Source of the DNA: Dehalogenimonas lykanthroporepellens BL-DC-9 | Lineage (GTDB): Bacteria; Chloroflexota; Dehalococcoidia; Dehalococcoidales; Dehalococcoidaceae | Length of the DNA stretch: 64,000 bases | NCBI GenBank assembly: GCA_000143165.1 | Contig: CP002084.1 | Location: 1,426,001-1,490,000, forward strand | Direction: 5' to 3' | Shown here: piece after piece, positions 42,112 through 50,372 of the stretch | Layout: every line of letters begins with the position of its first letter | Numbering within the stretch: position 1 is the first letter of the stretch | The notes under the pieces: model-generated | Databases searched by the model: none | What the model was told of the DNA's origin: nothing | What the model saw: only the letters and a program-made list of their open reading frames with translations | Position numbers and translations under genes: made by a program

Positions 42112-42180
42112 TTTGGCTTTTTTTGGGCCTAAAGACCCTGTTGCAGAGTTAGTGCCAATTGTATCATAGGCGGGAAGTGC
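42112..42180. repeat. Right member of the two-motif direct repeat
   Basis: GGGCCTAAAGACCC, 15 bp, GCCAATTGTATCATA, with a preceding T run, as at 39230-39285. It has no kinase gene beside it and so looks like a copied promoter fragment. The two copies bracket the 2.9 kb that hold the two secreted and first three membrane genes. Confidence 0.7.
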
Positions 42181-42210
42181 TATTTCCACTATTTACGGAT
42201 AGCCGGAGAA

Positions 42211-42735
42211 ATGAGAGCGTATCGAATGATCGCCGACAATCAGCAGATGTTATTCATCGTTCTGCCGCAAATAATCCTGTGGCTGCTTTTGTTGCTCAGT
42301 TTCCGGTTCTCGATGCTGAAAGTCACGGTGTTCAATCGAAGTCAGGATACGGATGAAGTCGATGCTGCGCGGCATCAACTCAGAAAAGCGGGACTGGTGA
42401 TCATGGCAATACCGGTGGCGATCATACTTGGTTTCACCGCCTTTGCCACATTTCGTTACGGAGCCCCTGGTTATGGGCTTGTCTTCGCCTTGCCATTGGC
42501 GGCGGTATGGTTGCTCACTCGGCAACGGCCGTTGCTGGGGGCGTCGATGGCCGCAATGGCGACGGTGATGCTGATTATCCCCGGAATCAGCGCACTGGTC
42601 ATGAATTATGAAATGACGGCGTGGTACGGCTCCATAATGCTTCTCCTGGCGGCGATGCTGGGGTTGGGGGCATGGACGACCGTCAAATCACTTCCGAGAA
42701 CGCGGAAGGTATCGACGCATGAGGAGCAATCGTAA
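42211..42735 (+). CDS. Membrane protein of unknown function
   Basis: This 174-residue protein has about five hydrophobic segments (VLPQIILWLLLLLSFRFSML, LVIMAIPVAIILGFTAFATF, LVFALPLAAVWLLT, ASMAAMATVMLIIPGISALV, MLLLAAMLGLGA). The ATG at 42211 has GGAG only two bases away; ATG 42226 is an alternative. GC content is higher than in 39.4-42.0 kb. It overlaps or abuts the next membrane gene. Confidence 0.55.
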   Translation: MRAYRMIADNQQMLFIVLPQIILWLLLLLSFRFSMLKVTVFNRSQDTDEVDAARHQLRKAGLVIMAIPVAIILGFTAFATFRYGAPGYGLVFALPLAAVWLLTRQRPLLGASMAAMATVMLIIPGISALVMNYEMTAWYGSIMLLLAAMLGLGAWTTVKSLPRTRKVSTHEEQS

Positions 42736-42736
42736 T

Positions 42737-43189
42737 ATGTATCTTCTGAACGTTTTGATATTTTACTCCTTTTTCCTGGTTATATACGGCTTGATCATCT
42801 ACGGCCTGACGCGTTATCTGCGTAGCGTTGGAGTGGAAAAGAGTATTGCCGTTTTTGCCGCCTTCGCCTTGTTCGGTATGGGCAGCGGGTTGATGGCCGC
42901 GGCGGCGGGCCGGTTTGAAGGCTGGTATATATTCAATGCTCCCGGTGTGCTACTGGTTGACGAGATATCGAACGTGCTCTACGAAACTAGGCGCAACGAC
43001 CCCTCGGCCATAGCTGGGTACGATATACACTGGATACTGCGGACGCCGCAGATAGCCTATTTTACTTCATCGATCGTCTGGATAGTGCTGGGGATTCCGG
43101 CGCAATTGATCCGCAATCTGAGATGTCGAAAGGCCGTAATCTATTACGGGCTCCGGCGGGCGGGGTATCGGGAGGACAGACCAGCATGA
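42737..43189 (+). CDS. Membrane protein of unknown function
   Basis: This 150-residue protein begins MYLLNVLIFYSFFLVIYGLI. I chose ATG 42737 (one base after the preceding stop, GAGGAG at 42721-42726) over the overlapping ATG 42719. It has hydrophobic segments near residues 5-25, 38-60 and 110-130, separated by an amphipathic region with DEISNVLYETRRNDPSAIAG. No family recognised. The next gene overlaps its stop (ATGA). Confidence 0.55.
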   Translation: MYLLNVLIFYSFFLVIYGLIIYGLTRYLRSVGVEKSIAVFAAFALFGMGSGLMAAAAGRFEGWYIFNAPGVLLVDEISNVLYETRRNDPSAIAGYDIHWILRTPQIAYFTSSIVWIVLGIPAQLIRNLRCRKAVIYYGLRRAGYREDRPA

Positions 43190-43512
43190 AACGGGGCAAA
43201 ATCGAGATTGGTTTAACGATTGCTGTTGGGGCCGTTCTGTTTGCACTGGCTTTGTGGGTCACAGCTGAACGGATGGAATTCTCCAGTGTTGCGGGAATCT
43301 GGGTCTTCTTCGGGTTTCCGGGGTTGGCCTTGCTGTTGACCGGATTTTATTGGCTCCATGAAGAACTGCCCAAAGCCCTGGTTGGGATTGGACTTGTAGT
43401 ATTCGGGCTACTACTTTGGATAAATGAGGCATCCTTTGTTATTGTCCCGGTGGTAGTGTCCGGCCTCGGATTGCTGGTGACGGCACATGCGGTATGGAGA
43501 CTTCTGAAATGA
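43186..43512 (+). CDS. Small membrane protein of unknown function
   Basis: This 108-residue protein starts from ATG 43186, which overlaps the preceding stop by ATGA and has GGGAGGA upstream; the frame from 43123 lies within the previous gene. It has three or four hydrophobic segments (IGLTIAVGAVLFALALWVT, GIWVFFGFPGLALLLTGFYW, ALVGIGLVVFGLLLW). Translationally coupled to both neighbours. Confidence 0.55.
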   Translation: MKRGKIEIGLTIAVGAVLFALALWVTAERMEFSSVAGIWVFFGFPGLALLLTGFYWLHEELPKALVGIGLVVFGLLLWINEASFVIVPVVVSGLGLLVTAHAVWRLLK

Positions 43513-43835
43513 AACGCAGGGCTTTGCTGTTCATCATCGGCGGCATTGCGATATCAGGTCTGGTATTTTGGGGTAATCTGACACTGGCGCTGAGCGTATT
43601 GACAGGATTCGTATTGTTTTTGGCATACCTGGTACTTGTGGCCTGGGCCTTCAAATCCGAAAACAGATTGAGACAAGCTCTCCCACTCATTGCGTTTAGC
43701 GTCGTCTTATTGACGTTGACAATTTGTTATGCTTTCTTCGGTTATGCGGAAGGTCTTTTGGGCGTAATAATATTCCTCGGAATACCCGGAATGATTCTGC
43801 TGATCTACATCGTAGTTAAAGTCCTATTAAAATAA
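43509..43835 (+). CDS. Small membrane protein of unknown function
   Basis: This 108-residue protein starts from ATG 43509 inside an ATGA overlap with the preceding stop. It has four hydrophobic segments (LLFIIGGIAISGLVFW, LALSVLTGFVLFLAYLVLVA, LPLIAFSVVLLTLTICYAFF, LLGVIIFLGIPGMILLIYIV). It is the last of four tightly coupled membrane genes (42211-43835) that end just before the selenocysteine cluster. Function unknown. Confidence 0.55.
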   Translation: MKRRALLFIIGGIAISGLVFWGNLTLALSVLTGFVLFLAYLVLVAWAFKSENRLRQALPLIAFSVVLLTLTICYAFFGYAEGLLGVIIFLGIPGMILLIYIVVKVLLK

Positions 43836-43879
43836 ACAAACTGCAACAGATTCATCCTAGAGCCATCACCGATATCTTA

Positions 43880-43888
43880 TGCTATAAT
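43880..43888 (+). promoter_or_regulatory. Extended -10 of tRNA-Sec / sel cluster
   Basis: TGCTATAAT ends 11 nt before the first base of tRNA-Sec (43900). No strong -35 is evident. Confidence 0.6.
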
Positions 43889-43899
43889 ACGCCTCTAGT

Positions 43900-43994
43900 G
43901 GAGGCGGATAGGCTCTGGTGGGTCTCGCGGTCTTCAAAACCGTTGGCGGCGGCGCAAACCGTCGCGGGGGGTTCGATTCCCTCCCCCTCCGCCA
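43900..43994 (+). tRNA. selC: tRNA-Sec (anticodon UCA)
   Basis: This 95-nt RNA has the extra-long acceptor/variable arms of tRNA-Sec. The acceptor 5' side is GGAGGCGG, the anticodon loop is CTTCAAA (UCA), the long variable arm lies around GGCGGCGGCGCAAACCGTCG, the T-arm is GGGGGTTCGATTCCC, the discriminator is G and CCA is encoded (43992-43994). The acceptor has a C-C mismatch at pair 6 (GGAGGCGG against CCCCCTCC). It decodes UGA with SelB. Confidence 0.93.
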
Positions 43995-44029
43995 TATACC
44001 CCAATTACCGGTGAAAGGGGGTGAGCCGC

Positions 44030-45073
44030 ATGGATGATAAACGCCTTACCGAATATTCCGCGTATTCCGGCTGAGCGGCCAAGATAGGGCCGGGGGACCT
44101 GGCCAAAGCGCTCTGTGGCTTACCGTTGAAAAGCTATTCCGATGTTCTGGTCGGCCTGGAAAAAGCCGATGACGCCGGCGTGTACCGGCTGACACCCGAT
44201 ATCGCCCTGGTGCAGACGATAGACGTCATCACCCCGGTGGTCGACGACCCTTTTTCTTTCGGTCAGATAGCCGCCGCCAACTCACTCTCCGACGTCTACG
44301 CCATGGGCGGCCGTCCGGTCACCGCCATGAGTTATGTCGGCTTTCCGCTGGACGGCGCCGATATCGACGTGTTGCGTCGGATTTTAGCGGGGGCTTTATC
44401 CAAGCTGGATGAGGCCGGCTGTGCCCTGGTGGGGGGGCATTCGGTCAAGGACACCGAAATCAAGTTCGGTCTCTCGGTGACCGGTGTCGTCCATCCGGAC
44501 AGGGTGCTGACCAAAGGCGGCGTCCGGCCGGGTGACCGGCTGATACTGACCAAGCCCATCGGCACCGGCATCCTCAACACCGCTCTCAAGGCGGATTTGC
44601 TGGACGCGGCGTCGGTGGCCATGGTCATGGACCACATGAAAATGCTCAATCGCGCCGCCGCTGAAGTCATGGTCGAAAGCGGTGCCGGCGCGGCCACCGA
44701 CATCACCGGTTTCGGGCTGGTCGGGCATGCCGCGGAAATGGCGGCGCTGAGCCAGGTCGGGCTGAACATCTCTTTCAGCCGCATCCCGACGATGCCGGGT
44801 GCCAGGCAGTGGGCCGAAGCCGGTCTGGTGCCGGGTGGGGCTTATTCTAATCGGGAATACCGCCTGGATATCCTGGATGCACCGATGCCGCTGGAAGAAT
44901 GGATGCTGGATATCCTCTTCGATCCCCAGACCTCCGGCGGCTTGTTGATTGCCGTACCGGCCGACGCCGCTGACACCATGGTCGAACGTATCCGGGAAAA
45001 GGGATGTGAGTTCGTTGCCGACATCGGCGAAGCGGTTGCCGGCCCTGCCGGCAGAATAATAATATCCGAATAG
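44030..45073 (+). CDS. selD: Selenide, water dikinase SelD, itself with in-frame UGA (Sec15)
   Basis: The gene is 347 residues (the usual length) if TGA 44072-44074 is read as selenocysteine: MDDKRLTEYSAYSG-U-AAKIGPGDL. That UGA sits at the catalytic Cys/Sec position, followed by the conserved Lys. Downstream are IDVITPVVDDPFSFGQIAAANSLSDVYAMGG and FGLVGHAAEMA. The enzyme makes selenophosphate from selenide and ATP. ATG 44030 has GAAAGGGGG just upstream. GTG at 44021 in the same frame is an alternative. Starting after the UGA (TTG 44126) would remove the active site. A hairpin follows the UGA. selA starts 9 bp downstream. Confidence 0.93.
44076..44092 (+). promoter_or_regulatory. SECIS-like hairpin in selD
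   Basis: CGGCC (44076-44080) pairs with GGCCG (44088-44092), loop AAGATAG, starting one base after the UGA. The placement fits a bacterial SECIS; its loop differs from the E. coli type. Confidence 0.5.
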
Positions 45074-45082
45074 AGGCTGATT

Positions 45083-46468
45083 ATGGCTGAAGATATACAC
45101 AATCAACTCCGTCGCCTGCCTGCGGTGGAGAAGGTGCTGGAAGCGCCGGAACTGGCCGAACCCATCGCTCGATATTCCCGGCCGGTGGTGGCCGACGCCG
45201 TCCGTACCGTAATTGAGCGGTTGCGCGCTCAAGCAGTAACCGGCGGCCGAACGCCGGAACTGCCGGACGTGGTTGATATGGTCAGGGAACAACTGTCTGC
45301 TGAGTGGGCCGGTCTTCTGCAACCGGTCATCAACGCCACCGGCATCATTCTCCATACCAACCTGGGCCGGGCTCCTCTGGCGGATACCGCGGTTTCGGCG
45401 TTGTCCGGTATGCTGGGCGGTTATCACGCGCTGGAACTGGATCTGGATACCGGGGAACGGGGCGTGCGGGCCCGGGAAACGGAAAAACTGTTGCGTCTGC
45501 TTACCGGCGCCGAAAGAGCGCTGGTGGTCAATAACAATGCCGCCGCGGTACTATTGACACTGGCCGGGCTGGCCCGGGGCCGGGAAGTCATCGTCTCCCG
45601 TTCCGAGCTGGTTCAGATAGGCGGCGGCTTCCGGGTGCCGGAAGTTATGGCCGAATCGGGCGCGCTTATGCGTGAAGTCGGTACTACCAACCAGACCTTC
45701 ATTCGTGATTACGAGGCAGCTATCTCCGATGGTACCGCCATGCTGTTGTCGGTGCATCGTTCCAATTTCACTCTGCGCGGTTTCACCCACGACCCGTCAC
45801 TGGCGGAACTTCGGGAACTGGCCGGGAAATTCAACCTGCCGCTGGTCTATGACCTGGGTAGCGGCGCTATTACTGATACCGCGGCCTACGGCATGACTCA
45901 TGAGCCCACCGTCGGGGAGGCCCTGGAAGCCGGGGTGGACCTGGTATGTGTCTCCGGGGATAAGCTGATGGGCGGGCCCCAGTGCGGTATCATCCTGGGC
46001 CGCCGGGAACTGGTGGACCGGTTGCGAAAGCATCCGTTACTGCGCGCCCTGCGCATCGATAAATATGCCGCCGTGGCTCTGTCGGCCACCCTGCTGGAAT
46101 ATCTGAAAGGCCGGGCCGGTCAATTGCCGGTCTATCGAATGATGGGCACGTCCATCGATGACCTGACTGCCAGAAGCCGGGCTATTGCGGCGGTGCTGAA
46201 TGACGCCGGTCTGGAGGCCGAAATCGTCGATGGCGAGAGCCTTGCCGGCGGTGGTTCACTGCCGGAAGAGACTCTGCCGGCCAAAATGGTAGCCGTGACC
46301 ATCGGCGGCCGGCTGGATGACTTCTGCCGCCGTTTGCGGCTGGGTGCCCCGCCGGTGCTGGGACGGGCTTTAGAAGGGCGCTTTGTCATCGACCCGCGAA
46401 CCGTACTGCCCGGACAGGATTCAGCTTTGTTACAGGCCGTCGTCAAGGCCTCGGAGAGCCGGCGGTGA
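45083..46468 (+). CDS. selA: L-seryl-tRNA(Sec) selenium transferase SelA
   Basis: This 461-residue PLP enzyme has an N-terminal tRNA-binding part ([16 protein letters not shown]), [17 protein letters not shown], the PLP lysine in [19 protein letters not shown] and a C-terminal small domain. It converts Ser-tRNA(Sec) to Sec-tRNA(Sec) using selenophosphate from SelD. ATG 45083 is 9 bp after selD. Its stop overlaps the selB start. Confidence 0.97.
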   Translation: MAEDIHNQLRRLPAVEKVLEAPELAEPIARYSRPVVADAVRTVIERLRAQAVTGGRTPELPDVVDMVREQLSAEWAGLLQPVINATGIILHTNLGRAPLADTAVSALSGMLGGYHALELDLDTGERGVRARETEKLLRLLTGAERALVVNNNAAAVLLTLAGLARGREVIVSRSELVQIGGGFRVPEVMAESGALMREVGTTNQTFIRDYEAAISDGTAMLLSVHRSNFTLRGFTHDPSLAELRELAGKFNLPLVYDLGSGAITDTAAYGMTHEPTVGEALEAGVDLVCVSGDKLMGGPQCGIILGRRELVDRLRKHPLLRALRIDKYAAVALSATLLEYLKGRAGQLPVYRMMGTSIDDLTARSRAIAAVLNDAGLEAEIVDGESLAGGGSLPEETLPAKMVAVTIGGRLDDFCRRLRLGAPPVLGRALEGRFVIDPRTVLPGQDSALLQAVVKASESRR

Positions 46469-48348
46469 TAACCCTGGGAACCGCCGGCCACATCGACCAC
46501 GGCAAGTCCTCCGTGGTCAAAGCCCTGACTGCCATCGATCCCGACCGCCTGCCGGAAGAAAAGGCGCGCGGCATGACCATCGACCTCGGCTTCGCCTGGT
46601 TTGCTTTGCCGGACGGAGAAAAGGTCGGGCTGGTGGACGTGCCGGGGCATCAGCATTTCGTACGCAACGTTATTCCGGGTCTGACCGGCATCGACGCCGT
46701 GATGCTGGTGGTGGCCGCCGATGACGGCTGGATGCCCCAGACCGAAGAACATCTTCAGATAATCGACCTCCTGGGTATCGACCGGGGGATTGTCGTGCTC
46801 AACAAGACCGACCTGGTCGAGGAAGAATGGCGACAGATGGTCGAGGCCGATATCCAGGAACGCCTGACCGGCACCTCGCTGGCGGCGGTACCGGTCGTCA
46901 GATTCAGCTCCAAAACCGGGGAGGGACTGGCCGAACTCAGGGTGGCGGTTGCCGGACTGGCCGCCGGCGCCCGCCAGAGCGATACCGGTAAACCCAGACT
47001 GCCCATTGACCGGGTATTCTCCATCAAGGGGGCTGGAACGGTGATTACCGGCACTCTGCACCATGGTTCGCTGGCTGTCGGGGATGAGCTGACCATCCTG
47101 CCCGGGGGGCTGAAGGCCCAGGTGCGAGGCATCGAGTCCTATAAGGAGCACCATAATTACGCCCGTCCCGGCTCCAGGGTAGCTCTCAATCTGGCCGGCG
47201 TCAGAAAGGAAGAACTGGAGAGGGGTGACATCATCGTCCGGCGGGGCCGGGAAACACCGCTGTCCCGTTACCTGGACGCCGAGCTTCGCCTGTTGCCGGG
47301 TCTGCGCCAGCCGGTTAAGTCTGGCGCCGAGCTGACCCTGTTTTTCGAAACCACCGAGCTTCCGGCCCGGGTCATCACGCTGACCGGACGCACGGTAAGC
47401 CCGGAAGATTCGCCTGCCCTGGTTCAGTTTCGCCTGCCACGGGAGGCGGCCGGGATGGTCGGTGAGCGATTCATTGTCCGGGGTAGTTCACCGGTGGACA
47501 CCATCGGCGGCGGCCGTATCCTGGACCCGGCCGCGGAACGCTACCAGTTGAAAACCACTGCCGACAGATTAAAACGGCTGGAAGCCCGGCGTGACTTATC
47601 CCTGAGAACGCTGGTGACTACGGAGCTGGATAAGCTGTCTTTTACAAGAAAACGCGGCTTTCTGGAAGCCGCGCCATTCTCCGAAGAACGAATCGACAAG
47701 GCCGTCGCAGATGCCGTCACCAGGGGAGATGTAGTCGTTTCCGGTGACTGGCTGATTTCCGCTGATTTCTGGCGGGCGCGGCAGACGGCTCTGCAGGAAA
47801 TTCTGGCCGCCGAACATAAAGCCCAGCCGCTGAAAAAAGGCGTCATTCAAGCCGAGGCCGCTACCAGACTGAATCTGCCGCCGGAGGTTTTCAGTGCGCT
47901 GGTGAACGAAATGACCGGTAGCGGGGTCCTTACTCGGGACGGGGACAGCCTTGCGCTGTCTTCCCATCGGCCCCAGCTTTCCGATGGGCAGGAGGCCTTA
48001 GAGAAGCGCTTGATAGCGGCGGTAACCAAAAACCCGGCGGCGCCGCCGACACGAACCGAATTGTTACAGGCGGTGCCGGGCGCTTCCGGTATCCTGCGGT
48101 ACCTGTTGGAACAAAAACGGTTGGTCGAACTGCCGGAGGGTATCATACTCACCGCCGAGCTTTATCGGGATATCCGGCAGAAGGTCATCGACACCTTGAA
48201 AAGCGAAGGCCGAATAGCTATTCAGGATATGAGCGCCCTGACCGGTTTTTCCCGCAAGTACAGCATTCCTTTCCTGACCCGACTGGACCAGGAAGGGCTG
48301 ACCCGGCGTCAGGACAACGTCCGGGTGCCGGCTCGTCGCCTCGAATGA
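46465..48348 (+). CDS. selB: Selenocysteine-specific elongation factor SelB
   Basis: In this 627-residue protein the GTPase part has [29 protein letters not shown] and LNKTDL. EF-Tu-like domains follow, and the C-terminal winged helices (about 380-627) bind the SECIS of the mRNA. It starts on GTG 46465 overlapping the selA stop by 4 bp. With selC, selD and selA this is a complete Sec pathway. The last genes upstream and downstream are unrelated. Confidence 0.97.
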   Translation: MITLGTAGHIDHGKSSVVKALTAIDPDRLPEEKARGMTIDLGFAWFALPDGEKVGLVDVPGHQHFVRNVIPGLTGIDAVMLVVAADDGWMPQTEEHLQIIDLLGIDRGIVVLNKTDLVEEEWRQMVEADIQERLTGTSLAAVPVVRFSSKTGEGLAELRVAVAGLAAGARQSDTGKPRLPIDRVFSIKGAGTVITGTLHHGSLAVGDELTILPGGLKAQVRGIESYKEHHNYARPGSRVALNLAGVRKEELERGDIIVRRGRETPLSRYLDAELRLLPGLRQPVKSGAELTLFFETTELPARVITLTGRTVSPEDSPALVQFRLPREAAGMVGERFIVRGSSPVDTIGGGRILDPAAERYQLKTTADRLKRLEARRDLSLRTLVTTELDKLSFTRKRGFLEAAPFSEERIDKAVADAVTRGDVVVSGDWLISADFWRARQTALQEILAAEHKAQPLKKGVIQAEAATRLNLPPEVFSALVNEMTGSGVLTRDGDSLALSSHRPQLSDGQEALEKRLIAAVTKNPAAPPTRTELLQAVPGASGILRYLLEQKRLVELPEGIILTAELYRDIRQKVIDTLKSEGRIAIQDMSALTGFSRKYSIPFLTRLDQEGLTRRQDNVRVPARRLE

Positions 48349-48488
48349 GGCGGGCGGTTAGCAGAATTCCCGCCCGGTAGCCATTTTTGGTAACTCTGTT
48401 GGGTTATTTTCAGTCATATTTGAAAATTAAGCATAAATGCTTAGTGCCGAAACCGGCGATTACGTATAAAATATTAAGACACAGGGTA

Positions 48489-48517
48489 TTGACACCGGGG
48501 GTGGCACCCATTATAAT
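48489..48517 (+). promoter_or_regulatory. Perfect sigma-70 promoter of rdhB
   Basis: TTGACA (48489-48494), exactly 17 bp, TATAAT (48512-48517). The spacer contains the partial palindrome GGGTGGCACCC. It lies about 50 bp before an AAGGAGG site and the first copy of the rdhB start. No rdhA lies upstream. Confidence 0.85.
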
Positions 48518-48568
48518 AAGGCAAAAGTTAGGGAATAATAAGGAAAAAATAAGGAGGTATCAAGCACT

Positions 48569-48633
48569 ATGTGGTTAATCATCGGTCTTCTCCTGGGCGC
48601 CTTACTCATCTGGCTCATCAGCTTCCTGAAGGA
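48569..48633 (+). pseudogene. 5' fragment of rdhB (upstream copy), cut by the IS
   Basis: ATG 48569 with a strong AAGGAGG (48550-48556) opens MWLIIGLLLGALLIWLISFLK, then runs into the IS at 48634. The bases 48565-48633 are identical to 50009-50077 on the other side of the IS. This copy has the native promoter and ribosome binding site but only 21 codons. Translation would give a one-helix peptide. Confidence 0.85.
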
Positions 48634-48634
48634 G

Positions 48635-50007
48635 GTAGTGTCCCGTCAAGTGGTGTAAATTCATCATTGGTGGTTTCCCGAATAATCAAGCTGGTAAAGC
48701 CATGATCAGGGGTTCCTCCTGCGCCCCTTCCAGCGTTTTCTTCATCGAATCCAAAGAAAAGTAGCGTCGTCCGACCTCCCACTCGTCCTGCTGTTCCATT
48801 AACACCGCCCCAATCAGCCTGATTACCGATTGGCTGTTGGGAAAGATGCCGACCACATTACTGCGGCGCTTGATTTCCTTGTTCAGTCTCTCCAGGGGAT
48901 TGGTAGAGTACAGTTGCCGCCAGTGTTCCCGCGGGAAGGCGGTATAGGCCAGGATATCCGGTTCTGCCTCTTCCAATTGGTCGGCCACAGGACCGAATCG
49001 GAGTCTGAGGTTATCGGCTACCCGGCGGAGCTGGCTGTAAGCGCTGTCGCGGTCAGGTTGAGCGAAGATGGTACGGATAGCGGCAGATACCATAGCCTGG
49101 GCGCCCCGCGGCACTCTGGCCAGCGCATTGCGCATGAAGTGCACCCGGCAGCGTTGCCACGATACCCCGGTGAGTACCGTGCTGATGGCTTCCTTCAGTC
49201 CCAGATGAGCATCACTGATTACCAGCATCACCCCGCTCAAACCACGGCTGACCAACCCCCGCAGAAACTCTTTCCAGAATACACCGTCTTCACTGGGGCC
49301 GACCTCAAGCCCGATGATCTCGCGTTATCCGGTTTCACGGACTCCGTAGGCGATAATTACCGCCTGACTGACCACCCGCCCTGAATCCCTGACCTTGACG
49401 TAGGTCGCGTCCAGCCACAGATAGGGATAACGCCATAACAAAGGCCGGTGGCGCCATCGTTCCACTTCATCGTCCAGAGCCCCGCATATTCGCGATACCT
49501 CGCTCTTACTGATACCGTTAAGCCCCAGTGACTGAACCAGAGATTCCACCTTGCGGGTGCTGATGCCCAATACATAGGCTTCCTGGATTACCGCCAGCAA
49601 GGCATGTTCCGCCCGGCGCCGGGGCTCGAGCAAGCTGGGGAAATAACTGCCGTCCCGCAACCGGGGAATCGCCAAGGGTATCGTGCCGGCCCGGGTGTCC
49701 CAGATACGCCCCCGGTAGCCGTTACGGTAGGTTAAACGACCGTTACTGCGCTCATGTTTCTCAGCTCCGGTCTTCTGCTTAACCTCAAGCTCCATGACCG
49801 CTTCGGCCAGCATTTTCACCCCTGCTTTTAGAAAATCAAGCTCGCTGTCACTTCCTGACTTGCGTAGCAATTCCAAAAGTGTCATCCTGTCTTTGGCCAT
49901 TGTCGTGGTTACCTCCTGAAAGTCTTTGTTGTTATTTTCTTTCAAGAAACCACACAATGGCCTGCTTTTTCAATTCCAGGAATTTACACCACGTACGGGG
50001 ATTCTAC
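48635..50007 (-). mobile_element. IS256-family insertion sequence, copy 1 (1,373 bp)
   Basis: The ends GTAGTGTCCCGTCAAGTGGT and (reverse) GTAGAATCCCCGTACGTGGT form imperfect inverted repeats of about 26 bp. Length is exactly that of copy 2 at 59698-61070. It is flanked by a 69-bp perfect direct repeat rather than the 8-9 bp expected for the family. The transposase gene inside is broken. Confidence 0.88.
48686..49900 (-). pseudogene. IS256-family transposase with a nonsense mutation
   Basis: The gene is identical in layout to the intact 404-residue transposase of copy 2, read from the ATG at 49900. At 49325-49327 a TAA replaces the GAA codon of copy 2 (ACC GGA TAA CGC GAG), splitting it into an N-terminal part and a part with the SDAHLGLKEA motif. 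Other differences are few (for example GLNGIS against GLNGVS). The element could still move if helped by the intact copy. Confidence 0.9.
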
Positions 50008-50012
50008 TCACT

Positions 50013-50279
50013 ATGTGGTTAATCATCGGTCTTCTCCTGGGCGCCTTACTCATCTGGCTCATCAGCTTCCTGAAGGACAAGGGCATCACCATGAAATGGT
50101 ACGAGTGGGTCATCGGCCTGATCGGTGTGGCTCTGCTCCTCTTCACCATCCAGAACTACGTCGGTTCTCTGGCTGAGCTGGAGCCCACCGCTGCCAACAT
50201 GTTCCTGCTGGTAACCGGCCTGCCGGCCGTCATCCTGCTGGTTGTGACCTGGCAGTTGGTCGTCCGCCACAAAGCCTAA
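50013..50279 (+). CDS. rdhB: Reductive dehalogenase membrane anchor RdhB (orphan)
   Basis: This 88-residue protein has three hydrophobic segments (MWLIIGLLLGALLIWLISFL; about 30-47 WVIGLIGVALLLFTIQNYVG; about 64-85 LVTGLPAVILLVVTWQLVV). It carries the typical RdhB core KWYEWVIGLIG...LLLFTIQN and EPTAANMFLLVTGLPA. RdhB proteins are thought to anchor the exported RdhA enzyme to the membrane. No rdhA is adjacent; the only one in the window is 8 kb away, on the opposite strand. The IS end now replaces its own ribosome binding site and promoter, so expression is doubtful. Confidence 0.9.
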   Translation: MWLIIGLLLGALLIWLISFLKDKGITMKWYEWVIGLIGVALLLFTIQNYVGSLAELEPTAANMFLLVTGLPAVILLVVTWQLVVRHKA

Positions 50280-50307
50280 ATCCCGGACAACTGAATATCG
50301 AAAAACA

Positions 50308-50340
50308 GGGGGAGCCTTCAACAGGCTCCCCCTTCTTTTA
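50308..50340. terminator. Bidirectional terminator between rdhB and holA
   Basis: GGGGGAGCCT (50308-50317) pairs with AGGCTCCCCC (50323-50332). T-rich tails follow on both strands. Confidence 0.88.
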
Positions 50341-50372
50341 TTTTGAAACGGAGTGTTTTATCCCGGACGAAT

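Noticed and set aside
43123-43186. Longer start for the third coupled membrane gene
   Set aside because: The extra part lies within the preceding gene and is hydrophilic; ATG 43186 has GGGAGGA upstream and an ATGA overlap.
44126-45073. selD starting at TTG 44126 without selenocysteine
   Set aside because: This would drop the catalytic loop and leave no ribosome binding site; the longer frame has a good site and the normal length of 347 residues.
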